Positions 23,314-33,277 are shown, counted from the stretch's first letter. The stretch: 64,000 nucleotides of DNA from Burkholderiaceae bacterium (GCA_027493945.1 JAOSJU010000001.1:310001-374000); one strand, 5' to 3'. The notes: generated by a model not told the origin, from the sequence alone. Numbers and translations are program-made.

Positions 23314-24060
23314 CTACGAAGTGCCGGTGCGCAACGGGACGAATCGTACCGCATCGAGCACCGAGACCTGCCAGCGCTCGCGATCGATGCGCTCGACCAG
23401 GTGCAGCGCCTGGCGCGTCGTGCCGATCGGTGCGATCAGCCGGGCACCCACGCTCATCTGCTCGAACAACGCATCGGGCACCGCTTCGCCGGCGGCGGCC
23501 ATCACGATCGCGTCGAACGGCGCGGCCTGCGCGACGCCGAGACGGCCGTCGCCGAACACCAGCCGCAGGTTCGCGATACGCATCGCGCGCAGGTTGTTGC
23601 GCGCCTGCTCGTGCAGCCCGCGCACCCGCTCCACCGACACCACCTGCGCGAACACGCGCGCCAGCACCGCCGCCTGATACCCGCAGCCGGTGCCGATCTC
23701 CAGCACCCTGGCGGCTGCCCGGCGGGACTCGGGCAGCGACTGCACGACCAGCTCGATCATCCGCGCGACGGTGCTCGGCTTCGAGATCGTCTGTCCGTGC
23801 CCGATCGGCAGTGCGACGTCTTCGTAGGCACGGCTCGCCAGCGCGGCATCGACGAACGCATGGCGCGGCACCTGCCCCATCGCATCGAGCACCCGCGCGT
23901 CGCGCACGCCGAGGCGGCGCAGCGATTCGACCATGCGCGCGCGCGCGCCGTCCGAAGCGAGCCCGGGGCCGCTCGGGCGCTGCGGCGCCACGACCCTTTG
24001 CGTCGCGCGCGCGCTCTCGGGCAGACGCGGCGGCGGCAGCCAGGCCGGGCGGCGGCTCAT
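23314..24060 (-). CDS. pcm: Protein-L-isoaspartate O-methyltransferase
   Basis: A SAM-dependent enzyme repairing isoaspartyl residues in aged proteins. Motif I ([16 protein letters not shown]), the pre-motif [15 protein letters not shown] and post-motif VFGDGRLGV are clear. The N-terminus carries an extra basic extension. The ATG at 24060 gives 248 residues; a GTG at 24093 is possible. It lies 50 bases from surE. Confidence 0.93.
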   Translation of the reverse strand: MSRRPAWLPPPRLPESARATQRVVAPQRPSGPGLASDGARARMVESLRRLGVRDARVLDAMGQVPRHAFVDAALASRAYEDVALPIGHGQTISKPSTVARMIELVVQSLPESRRAAARVLEIGTGCGYQAAVLARVFAQVVSVERVRGLHEQARNNLRAMRIANLRLVFGDGRLGVAQAAPFDAIVMAAAGEAVPDALFEQMSVGARLIAPIGTTRQALHLVERIDRERWQVSVLDAVRFVPLRTGTS

Positions 24061-24109
24061 GAACGGCCCGCCCCGCTGGCGATCGCGCGGCACGCCGGTC
24101 GGCGCGCAC

Positions 24110-24856
24110 TCATTCCTGGTCGAGCCAGTTGCGCACCTGGTCGAGTGAATTCGCCGCGGTCAGGTCGATGTCGAGCGGGGTGATCGAGGCCCAGCGGTTG
24201 TCCACCGCGTGGAAATCGGTGCCGGGCCCAGCCTCCTTGGCGGCGCCCGCCGGGCCGATCCAGTAGATCGTGTCGCCGCGCGGACTGCGCGCCCGCACGG
24301 TGGGCTCGGCGAGGTGACGCCGGCCCAGCCGCGTGACCTGCACCCCGCGCAGCTCGGAGAGCGGGCACGCGGGCACGTTGACGTTGAGCAGCATCGGGCC
24401 CCGCAGCGGCCGCTGCGTGAGCCGCCGCAGCAGGTCGCGCGCAACGCTGGCGGCGGTCGCGAGGTGCTCCTGACCTCGCTTGGCCAGCGAGAACGCGATC
24501 GACGGGACACCGAGCTGGTAGCCCTCCATCGCCGCGGCGACCGTCCCCGAGTAGATGGTGTCGTCGCCCATGTTCGCGCCGTCGTTGATGCCCGAAAGCA
24601 CCAGGTCGGGCTTGTAGTCGAGCAGGCCGGTGACCGCGAGGTGCACGCAGTCGGTGGGCGTGCCGTTCAGGTACATGAAACCGCTCGCCGCCACGCGCAC
24701 CGACAGCGGGCGGTCGAGCGTAAGCGAATTCGAGGCGCCGCTGCGGTCGCGCTCGGGCGCCACCACGGTGACCTCGCCGAACTCGCGGGCCACGTTGGCG
24801 AGCGCCTCGATGCCGGGGGCGAAATAGCCGTCGTCGTTGCTGATCAGGATGCGCAT
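24110..24856 (-). CDS. surE: 5'/3'-nucleotidase SurE
   Basis: A 248-residue survival protein, a metal-dependent nucleotidase and exopolyphosphatase. The N-terminal [16 protein letters not shown] carries the NDDG metal site, with [18 protein letters not shown] after it. It heads the surE-pcm-nlpD group. The ATG at 24856 lies 22 bases from the edge of the palindromic block. Confidence 0.97.
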   Translation of the reverse strand: MRILISNDDGYFAPGIEALANVAREFGEVTVVAPERDRSGASNSLTLDRPLSVRVAASGFMYLNGTPTDCVHLAVTGLLDYKPDLVLSGINDGANMGDDTIYSGTVAAAMEGYQLGVPSIAFSLAKRGQEHLATAASVARDLLRRLTQRPLRGPMLLNVNVPACPLSELRGVQVTRLGRRHLAEPTVRARSPRGDTIYWIGPAGAAKEAGPGTDFHAVDNRWASITPLDIDLTAANSLDQVRNWLDQE

Positions 24857-24877
24857 GGGCGGATTCTAGCCGTCAGC

Positions 24878-25309
24878 GAGGCTGGCTGGCGTTCGGCGCG
24901 CACGGGGCCCTGAGCGGAGCCGCCCGCCTCTGGGCGCGCACGGGTCGGCGGCGCCGCCCGCCTCGGGGTGCGCGGGACCCTCGCCGCAAACGCGGTGGGC
25001 CATGCGCGCGGTTGCCGGCGCGAAGGCGCTGTCCTACGGAAACGCTTGGTCGCTCACGCGGAGCCCGGACCGTCGGCCCCAACTCGGTCGCTTCGCTCCC
25101 TCAGACAGGGGCCGACTCGCGCTGCGCGCGTCCGGTCTCCGCTTCGCTCCCGCGCCAGCGCCTACGCGCCGGCAACCGCGCGCATGGCCCACCGCGTTTG
25201 CGGCGAGGGTCCCGCGCACCCCGAGGCGGGCGGCGCCGCCGACCCGTGCGCGCCCAGAGGCGGGCGGCTCCGCTCAGGGCCCCGTGCGCGCCGAACGCCA
25301 GCCAGCCTC
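24878..25309. repeat. Long palindromic element, unit 1 (arms A/A' around core B)
   Basis: Arms of 154 bases (24878-25031 and 25156-25309) are near-perfect reverse complements. They enclose a 124-base core (25032-25155) that contains a perfect 9-bp hairpin: GTCGGCCCC (25072-25080) pairs with GGGGCCGAC (25108-25116) around a 27-base loop with AACTC at one end and TCAGACA at the other. No ORF here resembles a protein family. It lies upstream of surE. Confidence 0.93.
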
Positions 25310-25381
25310 TCGATGCGCCACGGGACGTCGCGTCGGGCGAGGCCCGAGCGCAACCCAACGCAAGATCCCGTGGCGCAGTCG

Positions 25382-25731
25382 GAACGTGTGAACGAATCGG
25401 CCGTGCGCGCAAGGCCTGCGCCGGCCCCCTCACCCAAGGGCCCTCGGCGGCCTCCGTTGCGCCGGGGCGCCCGACTGCCGGCGCGTAGGCGCTGGCGCGG
25501 GAGCGAAGCGGAGACCGGACGCGCGCAGCGCGAGTCGGCCCCTGTCTGAGGGAGCGAAGCGACCGAGTTGGGGCCGACGCTCCGGGCTCCGCGTGAGCGA
25601 CCAAGCGTTTCCGTAGGACAGCGCCTTCGCGGCGGCAGTCGGGCGCCCTGGCGCAACGGAGGCCGCCGAGGGCCCTTGGGTGAGGGGGCCGGCGCAGGCC
25701 TTGCGCGCACGGCCGATTCGTTCACACGTTC
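25382..25731. repeat. Long palindromic element, unit 2 (arms C/C' around inverted core B')
   Basis: Arms of 113 bases (25382-25494 and 25619-25731) are reverse complements with a few mismatches and begin GAACGTGTGAACGAATC. The central 25495-25618 is the reverse complement of unit 1's core with a single mismatch, including the same 9-bp hairpin (25534-25542 with 25570-25578). The outer arms are unrelated to those of unit 1. The stop codon of the CBS gene abuts the right end. Confidence 0.93.
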
Positions 25732-26196
25732 TCAGCCTTCGGCGGGCCAGTCGCGGATGTATGCCTTGAGCATGCGGTTCTCGAAGCTCTGCTCTTCGAG
25801 CACCGCCTTGGCCACGTCGTGAAACGAGATCACGCCCAGCAGGACCGTGCCGTCCATCACCGGCAGGTAGCGTTGGCGCGTCTCCAGCATCACGCGGCGC
25901 AGCTCGTTGACGTCCATGTCGGGCGAGACGACGAACGGGTCGCCGTTCATCACGTCGCGGACCACGGTTTCGGCGATCGGGCCGGTGGGGCCGGAACGGT
26001 GCTCGAGCTGCCGGCGCGCCATGACGCGCAGGATCTCGCGGAAAGTGAGCATGCCCGCGAGCCGCCCGCGATCCATGACGACGAGCGAGCCGATGTCGTG
26101 ATCGGCCATCGTGATCACGCAGTCGGACAGCATCATTTCCGGGTTCACCGTGAACAGCGTGCTGCCCTTCACCCGAAGCACTTCGCTGACCTGCAT
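25732..26196 (-). CDS. Tandem CBS-domain protein
   Basis: A 154-residue protein made of two CBS motifs (DCVITMADHDIGSLVVMDRG and ELRRVMLETRQRYLPVMDGT), which usually bind adenine nucleotides and act as energy sensors. There is no attached effector domain. The ATG at 26196 has GGAGG 6 bases upstream. It is downstream of the chemosensory cheA and may share its transcript. Its TGA is formed at the boundary with the palindromic element. Confidence 0.9.
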   Translation of the reverse strand: MQVSEVLRVKGSTLFTVNPEMMLSDCVITMADHDIGSLVVMDRGRLAGMLTFREILRVMARRQLEHRSGPTGPIAETVVRDVMNGDPFVVSPDMDVNELRRVMLETRQRYLPVMDGTVLLGVISFHDVAKAVLEEQSFENRMLKAYIRDWPAEG

Positions 26197-26296
26197 GTCG
26201 CCTCCAGTGGATCCTGCCGGGACCCGAACGACCGGGACCCGAGTCGATGCTATCCCAACGCAACGCCGCGGGACAAGACCGCCGCGACAGACCCGT

Positions 26297-29200
26297 TCAG
26301 CGCCGATCGACCAGCCGCGCGATGTGGCCGGCGAGCACGTCCTCGGTGTACGGCTTCGTGAGGAAGACGTCGACGCCCGCATCGAGCGCCAGCTGCCGGT
26401 GCTTTGCCGAGGAGCGCGACGTGATCATGATGACCGGCACGGCGCGGGTCGCCGGATTCTCGCGCAGTGCACGCACCAGTTCCACGCCGTTCATCCTCGG
26501 CATCTCGAGGTCGGCCAGCACCAGCGCGGGCACGCGCCGGGCGACGCGTTCGAGCGCCTCGATGCCGTCGGAGGCGCCGTCCGCCTGGTAGCCGAGGTCG
26601 CGAACGAAGTGCTCCATCGTGCGGCGCACGCTCACCGAATCGTCGACGACCAGGCACACCGGCAGCACGCGCCGCGCCGCCTCCAGCGCCGGCGCCGCGC
26701 GCGCGCCGGCGCGGGCGGTCAACAGCAGCGACAGGTCGGCGACCGGGGCGACCGCACCGTCGCCGAGCACCGCGGCCCCCTCGATGCCGGGGATCGGCGG
26801 CAGGAACGACGCCAGCGGGCGCACGACGACATTGCGCGTCTGCCCAGGTTCGGCGACCAGCACCGCGACGCGCTCGCCGGCCGGCAGGCGCACCTGCAGC
26901 ACGGCTGGCGCGGCGGGCTGCGCACCGGGCGGCGGGGCGAACGCATCCTCGGGAAGCCCGAGCGCGTCTTCGAGCCGCACCAGCCGCATCGGGCCGGCAG
27001 CGCCGTGAAAGCGCCGCGTTCCGTCGGCTTCCTCGACGATGCGCTCGGCGGGCAGCACCTGCTCGACCTCGCGCACCGCCAGCGCGAGCACGTGCGAACG
27101 CGAGCGCACGATGATGACCGGCATGGCGGCCATGCGCACCGGCACCCGCAGGCGCACGCGCATGCCCTCGCCCGGCACCGACGAAATGTCGACCGTGCCG
27201 CGCTGCTCGCGCACCGCCCGGTTCACCACGTCGAGGCCGATTCCGCGGCCCGAGAGCTGGGTCGCGTGCGCACGCGTCGAGAAACCGGGCGCCAGCACGA
27301 AGCGCGCAAGCGCGGCATCGTCGCAGCGCGCATCGGCATCGAGCAGGCCGAGCGCGATTGCGCGATCGCGCACCGCGCGCAGGTCGAGCCCGCGCCCGTC
27401 GTCACTGCAGTCGATCACCGGGTCGGCGCCCTCGCGCGCGCACGCCAGCACGATGCGGCCGGCCGGCGGCTTGCCCAGCGCCCGGCGCTGCGCCGGCGCC
27501 TCGATCCCGTGATCGATCGCGTTGCGCAGCAGGTGCGCCACCGGATCGACCAGCGCCTGCAGCAGTTGCGTGTCGATCTCGGTGGATTCGCCCTCGACCT
27601 GCAGGCTGGCCTCGTGGCCGGTCGCGCGCGCGGCCTGCCTCACCGTGCGCCGCCAGCGCGGCACCACCGTCTCGACGCGCACCGTGCGCGTTTGCAGCGC
27701 CGCCTCGCGCAGCTCGACCTGCACGCGCTCGAGCTGCGACAGCGAATCGCGCAGCGCCGCCACGCCGCCTCCGAGCGTCTGTTCGATCAGGCGCCCGTCG
27801 GCGCCGGACTCGGCGATGCGGCGCGACACCATGTGCAGGTCGTCGTATTCGTCGAGCTCGAGCGCGTCGAAGTTCTCGCGCGTGCGGCGCTCGCCCAGCG
27901 CGGTGCCGCGCACGCCGACCAGCCGCTCGAGCTCGCCGGCGAGGTCCTGCAGCTGATCGGTACCCAGCCGCAACGTGGCGCGCATCCGGTCGACTTCGAG
28001 CGCCTGCTCCTGCGCCTGAGACAGCAGGATCGACGCCTCGTTGGCGCAGGCCAGCAGGCGTTCGATCAGCGAAGCAGGCACGCGCAGCCATTCGTCGGCA
28101 GCCGGCCCGGTCGGCGCGGTGACGGGCTCGGCTGGCTCACCGACCGCATCGGGCGATTCGGTGACCGGCCGAGCCATTTCGGTGACCGGTTCGACCGTTT
28201 CGGCGACCGGCTCGGTCGGCCCCGCAACGGGCGTGGCAACCGGCTCGACCGGCGCGGCCGCCGCCACCGGCTCGGCGGCTGCGCGCCAGGCGTCCGGATG
28301 CTGCAGCAGCCGGTTGGTCCAGCCGCGCACCGACCGGAGCACCTCGGCCGACTGCCGCGGCGGCGGCCCGAGGCCGGCGACCGACTCGCTCATCTCGGCC
28401 ACGCAGTCCGCGGCCTCGGCCAGCACCCCGGCCAGGTCGGTCGACAGCGCTTCATCGCCCGGTCCGAGCAGCTGCAGCAGGTCTTCGAGCTGGTGCGTGA
28501 GCAGTGCGATGCCGCGCACGCCCACCGTGTTCGCGGAGCCCTTCAGCGTGTGCGCGATGCGCTGCGCCGCCGCGATCGCCTCGCCCGAACCCGCGGCCAC
28601 GCGATCGATGCACGCCGACAACTCGGCCGACAGCGCCGGCAGTTCGCGCAGCAGGTTCTCGACCACGCCGCGGTCGGCGTCGACCGGAATTTCGAGCGAC
28701 AGCTCGCTCTCGTCGATCGCCTCGCGCGCGGCGGCCACGCGCCGCGTGCCGATCGTGGCGAGCGAGTCGAAACGCCGCCGCGCCGCGGCGAGCGCCTCGG
28801 GCGGCGCTGGTCGCGGCCGGGCCGCGTCGCCAAGCAGCGCGAGCGCCTCGGCGGCCGCCTGCGGCGAAGGCGTGCCGAACAGGCGCGCCCAGGCTGGCCC
28901 GAGCTGTGCGAGCAGCTCGCGATGTCGGGCGGCGAAGCGCTGCGGGTCGCGCGCGAGCACTTTCAGGTTGTCATGGAGCGTTTCGAGCGCCGCGGCCACC
29001 GGAGCCAGGCCGATGTAGCCGACCGCGTTGGCGAAGCGTTCCACTGCATCGACACCCGCTTCCAGCGCATCGACGAGCTCCGCATCGTGCGCGGCGAACC
29101 GCGCACCGGTCTCATCCCCGGCGAGCACCGCGGCGAACTCCTCGTCGAGCTGCCCGGCCGCCTCGGCGAGCATCTCCAGCTCGTCCGCGCCGACCTCCAG

Positions 29201-29752
29201 CGGGGCAGGCTCCATCGCCGCCAGCGTCGCCGCCGCAATCCGCTCGGCGTCCTGGCGCAGCCGCGCTGAGATCGGCCCGACCAGTTCGGTGCCTGCGCGC
29301 CCTGCCATCCCCGGCCAGTCGAGCAGCCGCTCGATCAGGGTGCCCGCCTCCGCGGCGGGCAGGTGCCCGCTGCAGAAAGCGATCGCGTCGGACACCCAGC
29401 CCTCGGCCGACGCCAGCTCCAGCGCGGCGTCCTCGGGACGCGCCGAACCGAGCAGGTGCGCGCGCAACAGTCCTGCCGCGTGACCCAGCCCGATCAGTTC
29501 CAGTTCGAGCGCCGCAGCCGCCAGGCGCTCGAGCGCATCGGCCAGCCCGACGCGCCATCCTCCGGCGGCCGCCGGCGCGCCGGCCTGCGCGCCGGCCGCC
29601 TCCTCCGGCGCGTGGCCGACCATCTCGGCGTCGGTCGCGTGAATCAGCGGCTCGAGCAGGCCCACCGCTGCGGCATCGAGCGCGTCGAGCCGCGCGTCGG
29701 CCTGTGGCGCCGCGCGCGCAGCCGGATCGGCCGAAGTCGGGGTCGGGCTCAC
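26297..29752 (-). CDS. Hybrid chemosensory histidine kinase (ChpA/PilL-like CheA)
   Basis: A 1151-residue kinase. Residues 1-340 are helical, Hpt-like but without a clear phospho-histidine. A canonical Hpt site HTLKGSANTVG has its histidine at 401. A Pro/Val/Glu-rich linker spans 500-550 (EPVAETVEPVTEMARPV). The CheA dimerisation and ATP-binding domains follow (N box LLRNAIDHGIE near 742-752, then DDGRGLD and SGRGIGLDVV), then a CheW domain (about 870-1010) and a C-terminal receiver (D1037, D1038, phospho-acceptor D1081, K1133). This is the layout of type IV pilus (Chp) kinases controlling twitching. The start is GTG, 16 bases after the transducer stop. Confidence 0.93.
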   Translation of the reverse strand: MSPTPTSADPAARAAPQADARLDALDAAAVGLLEPLIHATDAEMVGHAPEEAAGAQAGAPAAAGGWRVGLADALERLAAAALELELIGLGHAAGLLRAHLLGSARPEDAALELASAEGWVSDAIAFCSGHLPAAEAGTLIERLLDWPGMAGRAGTELVGPISARLRQDAERIAAATLAAMEPAPLEVGADELEMLAEAAGQLDEEFAAVLAGDETGARFAAHDAELVDALEAGVDAVERFANAVGYIGLAPVAAALETLHDNLKVLARDPQRFAARHRELLAQLGPAWARLFGTPSPQAAAEALALLGDAARPRPAPPEALAAARRRFDSLATIGTRRVAAAREAIDESELSLEIPVDADRGVVENLLRELPALSAELSACIDRVAAGSGEAIAAAQRIAHTLKGSANTVGVRGIALLTHQLEDLLQLLGPGDEALSTDLAGVLAEAADCVAEMSESVAGLGPPPRQSAEVLRSVRGWTNRLLQHPDAWRAAAEPVAAAAPVEPVATPVAGPTEPVAETVEPVTEMARPVTESPDAVGEPAEPVTAPTGPAADEWLRVPASLIERLLACANEASILLSQAQEQALEVDRMRATLRLGTDQLQDLAGELERLVGVRGTALGERRTRENFDALELDEYDDLHMVSRRIAESGADGRLIEQTLGGGVAALRDSLSQLERVQVELREAALQTRTVRVETVVPRWRRTVRQAARATGHEASLQVEGESTEIDTQLLQALVDPVAHLLRNAIDHGIEAPAQRRALGKPPAGRIVLACAREGADPVIDCSDDGRGLDLRAVRDRAIALGLLDADARCDDAALARFVLAPGFSTRAHATQLSGRGIGLDVVNRAVREQRGTVDISSVPGEGMRVRLRVPVRMAAMPVIIVRSRSHVLALAVREVEQVLPAERIVEEADGTRRFHGAAGPMRLVRLEDALGLPEDAFAPPPGAQPAAPAVLQVRLPAGERVAVLVAEPGQTRNVVVRPLASFLPPIPGIEGAAVLGDGAVAPVADLSLLLTARAGARAAPALEAARRVLPVCLVVDDSVSVRRTMEHFVRDLGYQADGASDGIEALERVARRVPALVLADLEMPRMNGVELVRALRENPATRAVPVIMITSRSSAKHRQLALDAGVDVFLTKPYTEDVLAGHIARLVDRR

Positions 29753-29768
29753 CGCGTCGTTCCCGCGT

Positions 29769-31161
29769 TCACGGTTTCGGCGTCCGGAAGACGCTGACTT
29801 CCTCGACCAGCGAACGCGCGTATTCCACCAGCCGGCGCGTCTCGATCGACTGCGCCCGCAACTGCCGGGTGGTCTCCGCGCTCGCCTCGCGGATCACGTC
29901 TGCGCGCGCCTGCAGTGCCGAGCTGGCCCGCGCCTGTTCTTCGGAGGTCGCCGCGATCTCGCGCACGTTGGCCACCAGCGACTCGGTCTCCTGCCGCGTG
30001 CGCCGCATCGCCCCGGCCCGCGTCGTCGGACATGCGGCTGATCTGCACCACCTGCGCGATCGCCTCGTTCATCGCCCGTACCGTCTCGTGCGTGCCGGTC
30101 TGGATGGCGTTGACCAGCCGCGAGATCCGCGTCGCCGACTCGCGCGCCGACTCCGACAGGCGCTTGACCTCGTCGGCGACCACCGCGAAGCTGCGCCCCG
30201 CCTCGCCGGCGCTCGCCGCCTGCATCGACGCATTGAGCGCGAGAATGCCGGTGCGCTCGGCGATCGCCTGGATGATGCCGACCACCTGGCCGATCTCCTG
30301 CGAGCGCTCGCCGAGCTGCTTGATGCGCTTGCCGGTTTCGCGGATCAGTTCGCGCGACTGCGCGATGCCCTGCATCGTGGCGCCGACCACGCGCACCGCC
30401 TCGCCGGTCTCGACCGCCGCGCGTGCGGCCGAATCGTTCACCTCGCGTGCGCGATCGGCCACCGTGACCAGCGCCTGCGCGGCCCGCGCCAGCTCGGCTG
30501 CCGCCATGCCGACTTCGCGCTGCTCGCGCGCCGCCGCCCGGATCGCGAGGTCGGATTGTCCGCGCACCGCGAAGGTTGCCTGCGCCACGTCGCCCGACAA
30601 GGCCGCGACGTTGCTCAGCACGCGGCCGGTTTCCTCGGTGAGCAGGTTCAGCGCGTCGGCGATCGCACCGGTGACGTTCTCGGTGACGGGCACCCGGATC
30701 GACAGGTCCTTCGTCGAGGCGATCGTGCCCACCGCCTGCATGATCGCGATCACCGAGTCGTTCAGGTCTTCGCTGTCGCGGATCGCCCGGTTCAGTCCCG
30801 CTACCCGATCGTCGAGCAGCCGGTCGAGCGCGTCGGCGAGCCGCGCGAATTCGTCGCGGCCGCGCCAGCGCACGCGCGCGTCGAGGTCGCCGTCGGCGAG
30901 CGCTTCGAGCGTGGCCTGGATCCGCTCGATCGGCTCGCTGGCCGAACGCGCCAGCCTCTGCCCATAGGCGAAGCCGCCAAGCGCGAGCAGCGCGGCCAGC
31001 ACCATGACCACCACGACGATTCCCAACGCCCGGCCAGGCGCCAGCGCCTCGCGCGCGATCAGCCAGGCGAGCACGGCGGCAATCGCCGCCACCGCCAGCG
31101 GCACTGCCGCCAGCACGCCGACGCCCCGGCGCAGTTGATGCGCGAACGAGCGCGAGGCCAT
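29769..31161 (-). CDS. Methyl-accepting chemotaxis transducer (PilJ-like), frame-disrupted
   Basis: About 464 residues: two closely spaced membrane segments (GVLAAVPLAVAAIAAVLAWL and ALGIVVVVMVLAALLALGGF), a HAMP region, then a signalling domain with the conserved hairpin (ERTGILALNASMQAASAGEA). There is almost no periplasmic sensing domain, unlike PilJ of Pseudomonas. The frame breaks at the CCCC run 30011-30014: removing one base joins SRMSDDAGR to MRRTRQETESLVANVREIAA, ending at 29769. It probably passes signals to the adjacent CheW and CheA. Confidence 0.9.
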
Positions 31162-31164
31162 CGT

Positions 31165-31644
31165 TCAGCTCCCCACCAGCGCCTCGAACAGGCGCTCGGG
31201 ATCGACTTCGTACAGGACCTCGCCGGTCGCACGCGATGCGCCGGGTTCGCCGCCGGCGACATCGAGCGCCGACGCGAAGACGCAATCGGGGCGCGCGCCG
31301 CGCGCCGGATGCCATTGGCCGTCGACCAGCGGGCGCGGCGGCCCCTCCACCAGCAGCGCGGCGGCCTGCGGCGGCCTGCCCACCACCAGCACGTCGCGAC
31401 GATCGATCGCGGCGCCGCCGGCAGCCCGGGCCGACGCGTCGAGCACGACCAGCGGCTGGCCGCGCAACTGCATCAGGCCCGCCACGCGCGCCGGCGCGAG
31501 CGGCAGCGGGTAGATCGCCGCGTCGGCGACGAACTCCAGCGGCGTGCCGGCGGGCAGCGCAACCCCCACGCCGCCCAGGCGCGCGGCGAAGCGCGTGGCG
31601 GGCGGCGGCACTGCGCCGGCCTCGTCGAGGGCTTGCGAACTCAT
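31165..31644 (-). CDS. CheW-like adaptor (PilI-type)
   Basis: A 159-residue CheW-domain protein (VALPAGTPLEFVADAAIYPL, RVAGLMQLRGQPLVVLDASA). CheW-type proteins couple transducers to CheA; PilI does this in the pilus system. Its ATG at 31644 overlaps the upstream regulator stop as ATGA, and it ends 3 bases before the transducer start. Confidence 0.85.
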   Translation of the reverse strand: MSSQALDEAGAVPPPATRFAARLGGVGVALPAGTPLEFVADAAIYPLPLAPARVAGLMQLRGQPLVVLDASARAAGGAAIDRRDVLVVGRPPQAAALLVEGPPRPLVDGQWHPARGARPDCVFASALDVAGGEPGASRATGEVLYEVDPERLFEALVGS

Positions 31645-32048
31645 CGAACCGCGAACCTCAGCGCATCGAGCACCTGCGCGTCGCTGAAGGGCTTGCCGAT
31701 CAGCGCCTTGCCGCCCTGCATGCGCGCCCAGACCTGGTCGGCGCGCTCGCACTTGGTGGAGACGAACACCACCGGAATCGCTCGCGTGAGCGGATCGACC
31801 GCAAGCCTGCGGCACGCCTGGTAGCCGTCCATGCCCGGCATCACGATGTCCATGAAGATGATCGACGGTCGCTCGGTTCGGGCCTTCTCGATCGCCTCGG
31901 CGGCATTGCCCGCGGTGCTCACGCGCCAGCCGGCATCGGTGAGGATCGTCGTCATCCGCACGCGTGCGCTGGCCTGGTCGTCGACCACCAGCGCGGTGTG
32001 GACGCGCCCGCCCGTCTTCGGCTTCGGCCCGTGCATCGCCGCGGTCAT
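31641..32048 (-). CDS. Single-domain response regulator (PilH-like)
   Basis: A 135-residue CheY-type receiver: acidic pair in ALVVDDQASARV, phospho-acceptor aspartate in IIFMDIVMPGMDG, conserved threonine/serine in VFVSTKCE and lysine in ALIGKPFSD. The KCERADQVWA segment resembles PilH. There is no output domain. ATGA overlaps join it to the gene on either side. Confidence 0.9.
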   Translation of the reverse strand: MTAAMHGPKPKTGGRVHTALVVDDQASARVRMTTILTDAGWRVSTAGNAAEAIEKARTERPSIIFMDIVMPGMDGYQACRRLAVDPLTRAIPVVFVSTKCERADQVWARMQGGKALIGKPFSDAQVLDALRFAVR

Positions 32049-33277
32049 TGTCCGCCCGAGCGGGGTGCGCGGCCCGCCGGCGCGTCGTCGCGGGGCGACG
32101 GCGCACCCGGGGCCTGCGACGCAGGCGGCGCCTGCAACGGGTCGGTGCTCAGCCGGATGAGGCCGCGCAGGTCGTCGATCGCCAGCGAGCGTCGCAGGTG
32201 CTTGACGATCGCCGCTTCGAGCTGGCGCAGCGGCACCGGCTTGACCAGGTAGCTGCTGCAGCCGGCCAGCGCGCCGCGCGCGAGATCGAAGGGCGAGGAA
32301 CGGCTGGTCAGGATGATGACCGGCAGGCCCCGATGCCCGCGCCGGATCTGTCGGGTGAGCTTGTAGCCGTCCATGTCGGGCATCACGACGTCGACCAGTG
32401 CGAGATCGTAGTGATGCTCGCCGAGCCGCTCGAGCGCCTGCGCGGCGCTGTCCACCGCGTCGCATTCGATCCGCATCCGCCCGAACGCCAGCGACAGCTG
32501 CTTGCGCACCGTCGGGCTGTCGTCGACCACCAGCACGCGAATCTGCGGCGCGGGCGCCTCGCCGCTCAGCGGGAACGCAACCAGGTTGGAGGTCGGGCGG
32601 GCCGCGGCTGCACGCGCCGCCGGCACGGGCGCGGCCGGCGAAGCCTGCGAGGTTGCCGTTCCCGATCCAGGCGCCCCGGCCCGCATCGCCGCGTCACGCG
32701 CATCGTCGCCTTCGCGCGATAGCCGCGCGGCCTCGCGCAGGAACTCCCGCGTCTGCACGCCCCCCGCCGAACGGTCGGGCGCCGGCGACTCCTGCGGCGC
32801 CGGTCGCGGACCCGGCGATTCCGGCTGCGCCGCCGGCGATGGCGGCTGCGCCGAAGCGGACGGCATTGCACGCGCCGCCGCTCCTGCCGCCAGCGGCGCA
32901 GCGGCAGCAGCGTCGGTCGGCATCCCGCTCGCGGGCGCGAGCAGTTCCATCTCGATCACCCGGTTCAGGATCGGCAGCAGTTGCAGCGTCAGGCGGTCGA
33001 TCGAGATCGCGTGACGCACGCTGCTCGCCGCCCCACGCGGCATCGCGCAGACCACCGGCACCTGCCGGTCGAGCGTGCGCAGCCAGTCGAGCGCGCGCAC
33101 GCCATCGGGTTCGACCGGATTGACGATCAGGACGTCGAGGCGATCGGACACCAGCCCCGGCTCGAACACGAACTCGAAGCGGTTGTACTGGCTGTGCTTG
33201 AACACGATCTCGATCAGCCGCACGTCGCGCGGATCGAGACCGGCCGCGGCCACGCGATAGACCGGTCTGCTTGGCAT
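32045..33277 (-). CDS. Response regulator with degenerate N-terminal receiver (PilG-like)
   Basis: A 410-residue protein. The first 120 residues resemble a receiver fold lacking the acidic pair (RLDVLIVNPVEPDGVRALDW). A long Ala/Pro/Ser/Gln linker follows, then a standard receiver (IRVLVVDDSPTVRKQLSLAF, phospho-acceptor in LALVDVVMPDMDG, lysine in SSYLVKPVPL). The short tail is disordered. It begins the chemosensory operon. The start is uncertain: ATG 33277 was chosen, with GTG 33307 in frame and no strong ribosome-binding site for either. Confidence 0.85.
   Translation of the reverse strand: MPSRPVYRVAAAGLDPRDVRLIEIVFKHSQYNRFEFVFEPGLVSDRLDVLIVNPVEPDGVRALDWLRTLDRQVPVVCAMPRGAASSVRHAISIDRLTLQLLPILNRVIEMELLAPASGMPTDAAAAAPLAAGAAARAMPSASAQPPSPAAQPESPGPRPAPQESPAPDRSAGGVQTREFLREAARLSREGDDARDAAMRAGAPGSGTATSQASPAAPVPAARAAAARPTSNLVAFPLSGEAPAPQIRVLVVDDSPTVRKQLSLAFGRMRIECDAVDSAAQALERLGEHHYDLALVDVVMPDMDGYKLTRQIRRGHRGLPVIILTSRSSPFDLARGALAGCSSYLVKPVPLRQLEAAIVKHLRRSLAIDDLRGLIRLSTDPLQAPPASQAPGAPSPRDDAPAGRAPRSGGQ

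Noticed and set aside
24873..25735. Several open frames of 60-190 residues inside the palindromic block
   Set aside because: They are mirror copies of the inverted arms, show no domain or ribosome-binding site, and appear on both strands.
26111..29269. 1052-residue open frame antisense to the CheA gene (similar long frames at 30-1673, 2594-4009 and 43565-47422)
   Set aside because: Arg/His/Ala-rich translations without domains, opposite well-supported genes; typical shadow frames of very high GC DNA.
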